A DNA stretch of 64,000 nt from contig JAZTWX010000011.1 of assembly GCA_045636125.1 (NCBI GenBank), positions 13,112 to 77,111 of the forward strand, read 5' to 3'. The translations under genes were made by a program, and so were the position numbers. Positions 48,943-58,558 of the stretch are shown here, piece by piece; the first letter of the stretch is position 1; each line of letters begins with the position of its first letter. The notes beneath the pieces are model-generated. The model was not told the DNA's origin. It worked only from the letters and a program-made list of their open reading frames with translations, and did not search any database. The stretch is from HGM04593 sp045636125. GTDB taxonomy: Bacteria > Bacteroidota > Bacteroidia > Bacteroidales > Bacteroidaceae.

Positions 48943-51900
48943 ATGATTTACAACATCAAACGCACTCTGCTGCTTGCCGTCGTGGCAATAATTGCCACCG
49001 TGAGCAGCTTTGCGCAGGCACAATTCGAGAAAGGAAAATTGTACCACATCTTCGCGCAAGGAAAGAAACAGAACATTGTCTACGAAAAGAAAGGCAACGC
49101 AGTGGGAACCACCGACTACGAGGAGCGCAACGCCGCCCAATACTGGAAGATTTCGGAGCTTTCGGGCAGCTGGCGCATCATTAACCCCGTGACCGACCAC
49201 GCAATGCGCGCCGCAGGCGAGCGTGTGGAGCTTGGCGAGAACAACGGTTCCGACGAGGCTCAATTGTGGAAGTTCGAGGACGGCCTCCTTATCCCCACAA
49301 ACAACCCCAGCGTAGCCGCAATGAAGGCAAAGGACGGCAGCATTGTGCTCATAGCAAAAGAGAAGGCAGCCAACAACCCTGCCGCAAAATTCACTATCAC
49401 CGAATCGGACTTTGCCGGCTTCGACGACAACCTCACCTACCGCATACGCTCGGCTGCCGACGAGAGCCTCTTGCTCGGTAACGGCGACTCGGGCGAGAAC
49501 AACGCACGCATTGTTGCCGAAAAAGAGGATGCCGAGAACCGCGGACAATACTGGAGCATAAAGACTATCGACCTCTTCACCTTTGCTGTGGAGAACGCTT
49601 TCTACGGCCAGAACTTCGACGACGGCGGTGGCAACCCCTCGATAGACTACCTCTTGCAGTGGCCCGCCGTTGCAGGAATATGGAACAACGCAAAATTCAC
49701 ATTCGAGCCCGTCAAAGGACAGAAAGGCAAGTTCCAGATTATCTCAAAAGGCAAGAGCGACAAGATGTACACCCTTGAGAACGGCCGTATGAAGCTCGTT
49801 AAAGCCGACGCAAGCGACAAGAATTCGTGGTTCACATTCGAGCAGGTTGAAAAACCCAAAATAGAGTCGCCCTACTGGGAGGACGAAACCATTTTCGCCG
49901 AGAACAAGGAGCAAGGCACAGCAACATATATGCCCTACGAGAGCGAGGCAGCGATGCTTGCCGACGCAACATACTACGCAACCCCCTGGAGCGAGCCTGT
50001 GAACAACCGCTACCAGAGCCTCAACGGAACATGGAAATTCCATTTCGTTCCCGAGCCCTCGCAGCGCCCCCTCGATTTCTTCAAGGAGGGTTACGACACA
50101 AATTCGTGGGACGAGATACCCGTTCCCTCAAACTGGGAGATGCACGGATACGACCGCCCCATCTACAACAACGTAGAGTACCCCCACTCAAACACTCCTC
50201 CCTTCATCAAGGCACGCCCCGGCTACAACGACGGCGGCAAGAACTACGGTATTAACCCCGTGGGCTCTTATGTACGCACATTCGAGGTTCCCGAAAACTG
50301 GGACGGCCGCCGCACATTCATCCACTTCGGCGGAATCTACTCTGCTGCCTTTGTATGGCTCAACGGCGAGTATGTAGGCTACACACAGGGCTCGAACAAC
50401 GTTGCCGAGTTCGACATCACAAAATTCCTCAAAAAAGGCGAGAACAAACTCGCCGTGCAGGTATTCCGTTGGTGCGACGGTTCGTACCTCGAGTGCCAGG
50501 ATATGTTCCGTATGAGCGGTATCTTCCGCGACGTGTACCTCTATAACGTTCCCAAGGCTGCAGTGCGCGACCACTACATCACAAGCACTCTCGACTCTGA
50601 GCGCAAGAACGCGACACTTAAAGTGGACCTCACAATCGACAACCGCGACTTCTGCCCCGAGGGCAAACAGATTAAAGTATCGCTCTACGACACAAACGAC
50701 AAGCTCGTTGCAAGCGAGACAATACAGCAGGCGATGAAGGCAAAGATTGCAGCGCCCACAGTATCGGCAACACTCGAGGTGGCAGACATTGCATTATGGA
50801 GCGCCGAAAAGCCCAACCTCTACACTGTACGCATTGTGCAGATGGACGAGAACGGCAACGAAGAGATGGCATTTTCCACAAAACACGGTTTCCGCGACAT
50901 TGTAATTGAGAATTCACTCGTCTACATCAACGGCGAGCGAGTATTCTTCAAGGGTGTAAACCGCCACGACACACACCCCCTCTACGGCCGTGCCGTTACA
51001 ACAGAGTCTATGTTGCAGGATGTTCTCCTGATGAAACAGAACAACATAAACACCATACGTACAAGCCACTACCCCAACCCCGCACGTATGTATGCAATGT
51101 TCGACTACTACGGACTCTACTGCTGCGACGAGGCCGACCTCGAGGACCACGCCAACCAGAGCATTTCGGACCGCGAGTCGTGGATTCCCGCCTTTGTCGA
51201 CCGCATCGACCGTATGGTGTTGCGCGACCGCAACCACGCAAGCGTTGTAATGTGGAGCTTGGGTAACGAGGCCGGCAACGGTAACAACTTCGGCCCCTGC
51301 TACGATGCCTGCTACAAGCTCGACACCCGCCCCGTACACTACGAGGGCACACGCAGCAACGGCTCTTACGGTGGCGGGCGCTTCTCCGACTTCTATTCAA
51401 AGATGTACCCCGGACAGGCGTGGATGAAACAGAACACCAACAACCTCGACAAGCCTATGTTCATTTGCGAGTATGCCCACGCAATGGGTAACGCTATTGG
51501 TAACTTGCGCGAGTATTGGGAGCACATCGAGAATTCAAATTCTTGCATCGGCGGTTGCATCTGGGACTGGGTGGACCAGGCAATCTACGAGCCCCGCGAA
51601 ATTAAGGAGGGTATATACCGCCTGCACACAGGCTACGACTTCCCCGGCCCCCATCAGGGCAACTTCTGCAGCAACGGTGTAGTGTCGCCCACACGTCAGG
51701 AGAGCGCAAAGCTCAAAGAGGTTAAGGGAGCACACCAGTTCATCAAATTCTCATTGGAGAGCGTAAACAAGAAAAAGAACCTTGCAACCATAAAACTCAA
51801 AAACACCTACAATTTCACGAACCTCAACGAGTTCGACCTTGTTTGGGAAATTGTAAGAAACGGCAAGGTTGTGAGCGACAAAATGATGAGATTGCCCGCA

Positions 51901-52929
51901 GCCACAAACGGCGAAGAGGTTACACTCACAATAAAACTGCCCAAGGCTGCACTCGAAAAAGCCGACAAGAAAGGCATTGAGACACTGCTCAACCTGAATG
52001 TGGTTTACCACGAAGCACAAAATTTTGCAAAAGCCGGCCACGAGGTTGCACAAGCACAATACACCCTTGCAAGCCGTGCTCCGCTTGCCGCAATTACCCC
52101 CAAGGGAGAGTTCCTTGCACAGACAGCAGCCCTCCACGAGGTAAAAATTGGTAACGGAAACATTGCAGTAACATTCGACGCCGAAACAGGCCGCCTCACC
52201 AACCTTGCGTTCAACGGCAAGGAGGTTCTTGCCGAGGGCGAAGGCTTCCTCTTCGACAACCACCGCTGGATTGAGAACGACCGTTACCACAACACTGCCA
52301 ACGGCCTGCAGCCCAACGGCACCTGCACAGTGGAGAACATCGACGGCAACACCGTTGTAAAAACCACCCGCAAAGGCTCGCTCTGCGACACCGAGATAAA
52401 CTACACCATCTATCCGCAAGGTATTATGGATGTCGATGCCAAGTTCATCCCCCACACAACCGAGTTGCGCCGTGCAGGCCTCGTTTGCGGCATCGACTCT
52501 ACACTCAAGAACGTAGAATACTATGCCTACGGGCCCTGGGAGAACAGCAACGACCGCATAGACGGCGTGCAGATTGGCCGCTACAAGACAACCGTGGCAC
52601 AAATGCCCGAGAATTATGTGAAGCCCCAGAGCACAGGTAACCGCGAAGGCCTGCGTGAGCTCATCCTCACCAACGACGAGGGCGAGGGTATAAAGATTGA
52701 GACCGAGGGCAAGGTTAACTTCTCGGCACTTCAGTTCACCGATAAGGACCTTATGGATGCACAGCATATGTGGGAGCTCACTCCCCGCCCCTACACAGTG
52801 CTTCACCTCGACGCCTTTATGCGCGGCGTAGGTAACGCATCGTGCGGACACGACGTAGGCACAATGCCCATCTACTGCGTGCCCAACCAACCTATGAGCT
52901 ACAAACTGCGTATCAGTGCAGTAAAATAA
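48943..52929 (+). CDS. Secreted family 2 beta-galactosidase with N-terminal lectin-like region
   Basis: From ATG 48943 the protein has 1328 residues with a signal peptide ending about SSFAQA; a TTG start 30 nt earlier is less likely. Residues about 25-300 are unlike LacZ and resemble ricin-type beta-trefoil lectin repeats (AAQYWKISELSGSWRII, AQLWKFEDGLLIP, RGQYWSIKTIDLF). The GH2 part follows: sugar-binding domain (SLNGTWKFHFV, VPSNWEMHGYDRP), barrel with acid/base E776 (WSLGNEAGNG) and nucleophile E843 (FICEYAHAMGN), and a C-terminal beta-gal small-chain domain (GLVCGIDSTLKNVEYYAYGP). It cleaves terminal beta-galactosides from glycans outside the cytoplasm. Linkage preference is unknown. Confidence 0.92.
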   Translation: MIYNIKRTLLLAVVAIIATVSSFAQAQFEKGKLYHIFAQGKKQNIVYEKKGNAVGTTDYEERNAAQYWKISELSGSWRIINPVTDHAMRAAGERVELGENNGSDEAQLWKFEDGLLIPTNNPSVAAMKAKDGSIVLIAKEKAANNPAAKFTITESDFAGFDDNLTYRIRSAADESLLLGNGDSGENNARIVAEKEDAENRGQYWSIKTIDLFTFAVENAFYGQNFDDGGGNPSIDYLLQWPAVAGIWNNAKFTFEPVKGQKGKFQIISKGKSDKMYTLENGRMKLVKADASDKNSWFTFEQVEKPKIESPYWEDETIFAENKEQGTATYMPYESEAAMLADATYYATPWSEPVNNRYQSLNGTWKFHFVPEPSQRPLDFFKEGYDTNSWDEIPVPSNWEMHGYDRPIYNNVEYPHSNTPPFIKARPGYNDGGKNYGINPVGSYVRTFEVPENWDGRRTFIHFGGIYSAAFVWLNGEYVGYTQGSNNVAEFDITKFLKKGENKLAVQVFRWCDGSYLECQDMFRMSGIFRDVYLYNVPKAAVRDHYITSTLDSERKNATLKVDLTIDNRDFCPEGKQIKVSLYDTNDKLVASETIQQAMKAKIAAPTVSATLEVADIALWSAEKPNLYTVRIVQMDENGNEEMAFSTKHGFRDIVIENSLVYINGERVFFKGVNRHDTHPLYGRAVTTESMLQDVLLMKQNNINTIRTSHYPNPARMYAMFDYYGLYCCDEADLEDHANQSISDRESWIPAFVDRIDRMVLRDRNHASVVMWSLGNEAGNGNNFGPCYDACYKLDTRPVHYEGTRSNGSYGGGRFSDFYSKMYPGQAWMKQNTNNLDKPMFICEYAHAMGNAIGNLREYWEHIENSNSCIGGCIWDWVDQAIYEPREIKEGIYRLHTGYDFPGPHQGNFCSNGVVSPTRQESAKLKEVKGAHQFIKFSLESVNKKKNLATIKLKNTYNFTNLNEFDLVWEIVRNGKVVSDKMMRLPAATNGEEVTLTIKLPKAALEKADKKGIETLLNLNVVYHEAQNFAKAGHEVAQAQYTLASRAPLAAITPKGEFLAQTAALHEVKIGNGNIAVTFDAETGRLTNLAFNGKEVLAEGEGFLFDNHRWIENDRYHNTANGLQPNGTCTVENIDGNTVVKTTRKGSLCDTEINYTIYPQGIMDVDAKFIPHTTELRRAGLVCGIDSTLKNVEYYAYGPWENSNDRIDGVQIGRYKTTVAQMPENYVKPQSTGNREGLRELILTNDEGEGIKIETEGKVNFSALQFTDKDLMDAQHMWELTPRPYTVLHLDAFMRGVGNASCGHDVGTMPIYCVPNQPMSYKLRISAVK

Positions 52930-52938
52930 AACAAAGAG

Positions 52939-52980
52939 AGTGGTTAAAGAGCAAGCTTCAAAGCCGGCTTTTTAACCACT
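52939..52980 (+). terminator. Hairpin after the GH2 gene
   Basis: AGTGGTTAAA (52939-52948) pairs with TTTAACCACT (52971-52980); the interior holds another short palindrome, AAGCCGGCTT. No T-run follows on the plus strand, so strength is uncertain. Confidence 0.5.
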
Positions 52981-53037
52981 CCCTGCAAAACAGGATGGCC
53001 ATTCGTGTCATCCTCTTTTCTTCTAATATAAGCCACA

Positions 53038-56000
53038 ATGAAAAAAATTCTCATAGCCATCGTAGCGCTCTGCGCAACCCTTGCTACCACCGCACAGACA
53101 AGCAACGACGAAGCGGCTCAAAGAGCCTTGCAGGTGGGGCACACAATGCAACAGGAGCGCGTTTACCTACATTTCGACAACAGCGCATACTACCTGGGCG
53201 AAACAATATGGTTCAAAGCCTACGTAAGTTACGGCACAAACGACCGCCCGTCGACACCCAGCAAGGTGCTTTATGTGGAGCTTGTTGCACCCGAAGGCTA
53301 CATTGTGGAGACCAAGAAATACAAAATCGACGACAACGGCTGCTGCACGGGAGAGTTCGAATTAAAGCCCCTTATGCTTTCGGGCTACTACGAGATAAGG
53401 GCCTACACCCGCTATATGCTCAACTGGGGCAAGGAGGCTGTTTTCAGCCGTGTATTCCCCATTTTCGACAAGGTTAACGGCAACAACTGGGACTTCAAGA
53501 ATATGCTCGACCGCAAACGCGGCTTCAACTACCACGGCCAGTGGATAAGCGCCGAAGAGACAACAGCCGAGCTTAAATTCTACCCCGAAGGCGGCCACCT
53601 TGTTGCAGGCTTGCAAAGCACCGTGGCATACGAGCTGAAAGACTGCAACGGCGAGCCCCATAAAGCCACAATCACCATTATGGCGGGCGACAGCAGGTTG
53701 CTCACAACAACCCCCATACACTATGGCAAGGGCACCTTTGTACTCACCCCGCAGAAGGGTGTAAAATATAGCGCCACGGTAACGCTCGAAAACAAAAAAG
53801 GAAAAGAGGAAAAACACACCTTTGAACTACCCGAAATTGAAGAGGAGGGAGTAACCCTTGCCGTGCAGGAGAGCGAAGAGGAGATAACCTTCTCGGTGGC
53901 AAGCAATATAAGCGAGAGCGAGGAGAACGCCTTCGGCATTCTCTACCGCGGGGCAATAGGCTACTACAAGAAGATTGCGGCCGGCGAGAAAAACAAACAG
54001 TTCACAATAAAGAAGAACGAGCTGCCCGAGGGCGTGAACAAAGCAATTGTCTTTTGCGGCACCACCCCCCTTGCCGAGCGTTGTTTCTTTGTGGAGCACG
54101 ACACGCTGCAAAAGAACGACCGCAGCACTGTAAAGCTCACCGTCAAGGGCAACGACGAGCCTCTGAACCAACTTTCACTCGCTCCCCACGAAAAAATCAC
54201 ACTCAACATTTCGCGCGACGACGGACAGCCCATCCCCTCAACCGCCAACCTCTCGCTTGCGGTGAGCGACGCGGCAGGCAACGTTGTTACATCGTGGGGA
54301 CACAATATGTACAGCTACCTTCTCCTCGGTTCCGAGCTCAAAGGCTACATCCCCGACGCCGCACAATATTTCGACGCCGACAACAAGGAGCGCAAAGAGC
54401 AGCTAAATCTTCTTATGCTCACCAACGGCTGGACCGCATACGACTGGAAACAGCTCACAAGCAAGAAACTCGACAAACTGCAACCCATAGAACGCGGCAT
54501 AACACTTAAAGGAAGTTTCTTCCGCAAGAACCAGAGCACATTCAAACTGGGCAAGGGAAAAGAGGTCACCCTCATCCCGCAAAAGAACAACCTCACCCGT
54601 TTCGACATTGCCTACGACAGCACCGCAATCTCAACCACCTCTTTCCGCACCGACAGTGTGGGAGAATTCATCATTGAGACAAACGACTTCTACGGCAAGA
54701 GAATTGCAGCCCTCTCGCCCGAAACTACTCTAAAGGAGAACAACAACATACAGTATGCCTTTGCTCTCGACCGTTACTTCTCGCCCACCTTCCGCCTCTA
54801 CCACTACTGGGAGCGCAACACCGGAAGCTCCATTGAGCAGGAAGCGGCCGCCGACAGCCTTGTGCAGCTGAACCCATTCTCGTTCCTTCTCTCGTCGGTG
54901 GAGGTTGTGAGCAACAAGAAAAAAGAATACAAGGGGCGCCCGCCCCACAGCGAAATGCGCTTCGACTTTCTCGACGAATGGGAGTATGCACAGGATGTAA
55001 CTTTCCTTAAAGAATTCAGCACCTACAAGGACAATGTCTACAACGAGGTGCTCGAAATGAACGAAAGACAACGCGAGGAAAAACAGAACATCCAGGAGCT
55101 GAACTCCACCGACGAGGTGGGCTTCGACTACCAGAGCGGAGAGTCCGGAATTATAAATATGGGCAACATCCTCGAAGGCAACCAAAAGAAATACATCGGA
55201 CATATGCGATACGCCCCCCTGGGCGACACCATTACGAAAAGCTCGCCCAATTATGGTGCAAGCAGCGAGTACGCCAACTCACTCACCGCAGCCGACATTG
55301 TGACAAGCGCAATAAGACGCCACAATTACAACTGGGCCTACTGGGTTTTTCTTATGGTCGTCAAAGGAGAATACAGCTCAAACACCACCCCTGCACCCGA
55401 CTATCAGTACCTCGAAGGCAAATGCGACGCCGAAAAGATGATGAATTTCAAAGAATTTGTCATACGCAGCGACGAAAAAACACGCTTGCAGTTCGAGAAC
55501 ACCCATAATTTCTGGACCAGAAAAGCCGACAAACTCGACATGCTCTCTCCGCTTCAAAAATTCTATATGGGTTTCCTCTCGCATCACTATGTATCGAACA
55601 CCCCGGGTGTCGACGGGTTCCCGCAATTGCACAATTTCTTTACGGAGATAACTGCTGGAATTGAAATAGGAATATGTTATCCCAAGAACCCCAACTACGT
55701 AGCCTGCCTCATACCATATAACGAGAACGACGAACGCACAGGCATAATCCCCGACCTTGCCAATAGCGTAGGCACCACCCGCTACACATCAATTCAGGGA
55801 TACAGCCAAAGCAAGCAGTTCTACTCGCCCGACTACAGCAAGAGCAAGCCATCGGCCGACAAGAAAGACCACCGCCGCACACTCCTGTGGCAGCCGCAAC
55901 TGCGCCCCAACGGCGACGGCAGCATAGACATTGAGCTATACAACAGCAGCGGTTGCGACGCAATAAACGTTGACATTGCCGGCCGCGACGGGCAGACCTT

Positions 56001-56904
56001 CTACAGCACGCTCCCCACAACCATCACCCGCATAAACAGCGTTGCCACCGCAACAAAAGCCGCGCAAGCAGCAGCTGCCGGCAGCGAGGATAACGACGAG
56101 CTGTACATAAACAAAAAGATGGATGCCGCGCTCGAAAAAGCCTGTGCCCGCGAACACGAAAAGGCGCTCATCTATTATAACCAGAAAAGATACAAGAACG
56201 CAATAACCATTTGGGCCGAACTTGCAAAATACAAATACACACCCGCCCTCACAAGTATTGCGCAGTGCTACAAAAACGGCACAGGCCTCAAAAGAAACCC
56301 GGAGCAAACAAAGGTATTCTTTGAGGAGGCTGCAAAGGCCGGTTGCCGCGAAAGCCAATACGAGCTATACCTTCTTTACAAAAGCGGCGAGGGCTGCACA
56401 CCCGACACAACCCTTGCAGCAACGTGGCTCCGCCGTGCGACACTGCAAAAAGAGCCGCGTGCTATGGTAACGACCGCCCGCAACGAACTTGCAACAAGCA
56501 GCAACGAGGGCAAAGAACGTGCAGGGCAGTTGCTTGCCGAGGCTGCAAACAGCGGCAACGCCGAAGCGCTTTACGAGCTTGCAAGGCTCATTGAAGAGCA
56601 CCCTGCAATGCAAAGCGGCGAGCAGGATACCACCCACTATATGCGCAGCGCAGCCGAAAAGGGGCACCGCGAGGCACAAAAGCATATGATGCTGCACGAA
56701 GAGCAGGCACAGAACTACACCGAGGCCTACCGATGGGCAAAAGAGCTCTCGATGGCCGGCTTCCACGAAGGCACGAAACGAATGGCCGACTATTATTACA
56801 ACGGTCAAGGAGTAAAGCGCAACAAGAAGCTCGCAAAGGACCTTTACGGCAACGCTGCCGCAGCCGGCAACAAAGAGGCCGAAGAGATACTTAAAAATAT
56901 GTAG
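53038..56904 (+). CDS. Large secreted macroglobulin-like (MG2) protein with C-terminal SEL1 repeats
   Basis: The 1288-residue protein starts with a signal peptide (MKKILIAIVALCATLATTAQ). Residues about 35-130 match an alpha-2-macroglobulin MG2-type domain as found in Bacteroidota (QERVYLHFDNSAYYLGETIW, LYVELVAPEGYIVETK), and more beta-sandwich modules follow (ELKFYPEGGHLVAGLQSTV). The middle (about 600-1000) is of unknown type. From about 1030 there are SEL1/TPR-like repeats (YTPALTSIAQCYKNGTGLKR, ESQYELYLLYKSGEGC, GTKRMADYYYNGQGVKRN). MG2 proteins of this sort usually carry a C-terminal plug-like domain; the SEL1 tail instead suggests protein-protein contacts. It is probably periplasmic or at the outer membrane; the role is unknown. 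Confidence 0.75.
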   Translation: MKKILIAIVALCATLATTAQTSNDEAAQRALQVGHTMQQERVYLHFDNSAYYLGETIWFKAYVSYGTNDRPSTPSKVLYVELVAPEGYIVETKKYKIDDNGCCTGEFELKPLMLSGYYEIRAYTRYMLNWGKEAVFSRVFPIFDKVNGNNWDFKNMLDRKRGFNYHGQWISAEETTAELKFYPEGGHLVAGLQSTVAYELKDCNGEPHKATITIMAGDSRLLTTTPIHYGKGTFVLTPQKGVKYSATVTLENKKGKEEKHTFELPEIEEEGVTLAVQESEEEITFSVASNISESEENAFGILYRGAIGYYKKIAAGEKNKQFTIKKNELPEGVNKAIVFCGTTPLAERCFFVEHDTLQKNDRSTVKLTVKGNDEPLNQLSLAPHEKITLNISRDDGQPIPSTANLSLAVSDAAGNVVTSWGHNMYSYLLLGSELKGYIPDAAQYFDADNKERKEQLNLLMLTNGWTAYDWKQLTSKKLDKLQPIERGITLKGSFFRKNQSTFKLGKGKEVTLIPQKNNLTRFDIAYDSTAISTTSFRTDSVGEFIIETNDFYGKRIAALSPETTLKENNNIQYAFALDRYFSPTFRLYHYWERNTGSSIEQEAAADSLVQLNPFSFLLSSVEVVSNKKKEYKGRPPHSEMRFDFLDEWEYAQDVTFLKEFSTYKDNVYNEVLEMNERQREEKQNIQELNSTDEVGFDYQSGESGIINMGNILEGNQKKYIGHMRYAPLGDTITKSSPNYGASSEYANSLTAADIVTSAIRRHNYNWAYWVFLMVVKGEYSSNTTPAPDYQYLEGKCDAEKMMNFKEFVIRSDEKTRLQFENTHNFWTRKADKLDMLSPLQKFYMGFLSHHYVSNTPGVDGFPQLHNFFTEITAGIEIGICYPKNPNYVACLIPYNENDERTGIIPDLANSVGTTRYTSIQGYSQSKQFYSPDYSKSKPSADKKDHRRTLLWQPQLRPNGDGSIDIELYNSSGCDAINVDIAGRDGQTFYSTLPTTITRINSVATATKAAQAAAAGSEDNDELYINKKMDAALEKACAREHEKALIYYNQKRYKNAITIWAELAKYKYTPALTSIAQCYKNGTGLKRNPEQTKVFFEEAAKAGCRESQYELYLLYKSGEGCTPDTTLAATWLRRATLQKEPRAMVTTARNELATSSNEGKERAGQLLAEAANSGNAEALYELARLIEEHPAMQSGEQDTTHYMRSAAEKGHREAQKHMMLHEEQAQNYTEAYRWAKELSMAGFHEGTKRMADYYYNGQGVKRNKKLAKDLYGNAAAAGNKEAEEILKNM

Positions 56905-56933
56905 ACACTATGCTATAATTAAGATAATTTATA

Positions 56934-56941
56934 TAGTTTTG
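56934..56941 (+). promoter_or_regulatory. -7 element for cstA
   Basis: TAGTTTTG matches TAnnTTTG, 67 nt upstream of the cstA start. No clear TTG element is visible. Confidence 0.4.
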
Positions 56942-56951
56942 CAAAATGTAA

Positions 56952-56979
56952 GAAAAGAGCCTTTCCACGGGCTCTTTTC
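56952..56979. terminator. Hairpin in the cstA leader
   Basis: GAAAAGAGCC (56952-56961) pairs with GGCTCTTTTC (56970-56979), with loop TTTCCACG. It lies after the candidate cstA -7 box, so it may be a terminator of the preceding gene or a leader structure of cstA; the plus-strand tail lacks a T-run. Confidence 0.5.
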
Positions 56980-57008
56980 ACAATTACAAAAACTAATTTA
57001 CTACAACT

Positions 57009-58484
57009 ATGATAACATTTCTTTTGTGCCTTGCGGCACTCATAACCGCATACTTCACATACGGCCGATACCTTGAAAAAGTATGCGAAATTGATGGAGC
57101 AAACCCCGTGCCCTCAAAAACACACTACGACGGAGTAGACTATATGCCCCTGCCCCGCTGGAAAATCTTCCTCATCCAGTTGCTCAACATTGCAGGCCTC
57201 GGCCCCATTTTCGGCGCGCTGCTTGGCGCAGCATACGGCCCCGTGGCCTTTTTGTGGATTACACTGGGCGGTATTTTTATGGGCGCAATGCACGACTTTG
57301 TAGCAGGAGTAATCTCGCTCAAGAATGCCGGCCTCAGCCTCCCCGAAATAATAGGCAAATATATGGGCAATGGGATGAAAAAGTTTATGCGCATTGCAGC
57401 GGTGCTGCTTATGGTGCTTGTGGGCGCGGTGTTTATGAGCCAGCCGGCCGAGCTCATTGCAGCCAACGTTCCCTGTTCTGCGCTCGAAATTCCGCTCAGC
57501 GGTAATATGAGCCTCGAGGTTTTTGTGATGCTCATAATAATCCTTATTTACTACATTCTTGCAACCATCCTGCCCATCGACAAGATTATAGGCCGCTTCT
57601 ACCCCATCTTCGGTATTGCGCTGCTTGTTATGGCATTGGGCATTCTGTTCGTTATTTTCACACAGAGCAGCCGTTACATAATCCCCGAATTCACATCGTT
57701 CGAGAACTGCATTGCCGACGCGCACAAGTTCCCCATTGTGCCAATGCTCTTCACCACCATTGCCTGCGGAGCAATTTCCGGCTTCCACGCAACACAGTCG
57801 CCCATGATGGCCCGTTGTATGACCAATGAGAAGCAGAGCCGCTCCATTTTCTATGGTGCTATGATTGCCGAGAGCATCATTGCGCTCATATGGGCAGCCA
57901 TTGCTATGGCCTTCTGGAACGGAGTCGACGGCCTCAACGCTGCAATTGCGCAGTACGGCGGCAGCGCGGCAAGGCTTGTGAACATTATATCGGCAGAGAC
58001 ACTGGGCAGTGTGATGGCAGTGTTTGTGGTTATGGGAGTTATTGCCTGCGCAGTAACATCGGGCGACACAGCTTTCCGTTCGGCAAGGCTCATTGTTGCC
58101 GATATGTTGAACATACCGCAAGGCAGCCTCTCGAAGCGCATTCTTGTTTCCGTCCCCCTGTTCATCATAGGGTTGCTCATAATATTTGCGCTCCCCTTCC
58201 AAACAATATGGAGCTATTTTGCGTGGATGAACCAAACACTCTCGTGCATCACCCTGTGGTGCATAACAGTGTACCTTGCAAAGCATAAAAAGCCCGTAGC
58301 CATAGGCCTTGTGCCCGCCATTATAATGACATATGTATGCGCGTCGTACATCTTCATTTCACCAATGATGTTCGGCATGGAGAACCGCACAGCAGCCTAT
58401 ATTTGGGGCGGCGTTGTCACCGCAGCAATTCTTGCAGCAGGAATAATAAAGATGTGTGCCGACAGAAAGAACGACGGCTGTTAA
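57009..58484 (+). CDS. cstA: CstA-family carbon starvation transporter (short form)
   Basis: The 491-residue membrane protein has about a dozen or more helices and the CstA signature: YGRYLEKVCEID, TYFTYGRY-type N-terminus, LNIAGLGPIFGALLGAAYGP, LGGIFMGAMHDFVAGVISLK, ACGAISGFHATQSPMMARC and VTSGDTAFRSARLIVAD. CstA proteins import peptides or pyruvate. E. coli CstA has about 700 residues; this shorter form lacks part of the C-terminal region, as in many anaerobes. It stands as a single gene with a leader hairpin. It may supply amino acids or pyruvate when preferred carbon is exhausted. Confidence 0.9.
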   Translation: MITFLLCLAALITAYFTYGRYLEKVCEIDGANPVPSKTHYDGVDYMPLPRWKIFLIQLLNIAGLGPIFGALLGAAYGPVAFLWITLGGIFMGAMHDFVAGVISLKNAGLSLPEIIGKYMGNGMKKFMRIAAVLLMVLVGAVFMSQPAELIAANVPCSALEIPLSGNMSLEVFVMLIIILIYYILATILPIDKIIGRFYPIFGIALLVMALGILFVIFTQSSRYIIPEFTSFENCIADAHKFPIVPMLFTTIACGAISGFHATQSPMMARCMTNEKQSRSIFYGAMIAESIIALIWAAIAMAFWNGVDGLNAAIAQYGGSAARLVNIISAETLGSVMAVFVVMGVIACAVTSGDTAFRSARLIVADMLNIPQGSLSKRILVSVPLFIIGLLIIFALPFQTIWSYFAWMNQTLSCITLWCITVYLAKHKKPVAIGLVPAIIMTYVCASYIFISPMMFGMENRTAAYIWGGVVTAAILAAGIIKMCADRKNDGC

Positions 58485-58509
58485 ACAAACATAATTACAG
58501 GTAAAAACT

Positions 58510-58539
58510 TTGCCGCAAAGAGCTTTTTTATTTTCTTTG
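58510..58539 (+). promoter_or_regulatory. Promoter of the GH109-type gene
   Basis: TTG at 58510-58512 and TTTCTTTG at 58532-58539, spaced 19 nt, fit the consensus with one mismatch in the -7 box. The ATG lies 19 nt downstream. Confidence 0.5.
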
Positions 58540-58558
58540 CGAAAATGAGCAACAAGAA

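Noticed and set aside
51751..52890. A 379-codon minus-strand open frame in the GH2 gene
   Set aside because: Composition (very rich in Val, Cys and His) is typical of antisense frames of GC-biased genes; the GH2 frame is conserved throughout.
57114..58286. A 390-codon minus-strand open frame in cstA
   Set aside because: Antisense to a clear membrane transporter; the product is rich in His, Asn and Cys without motifs.
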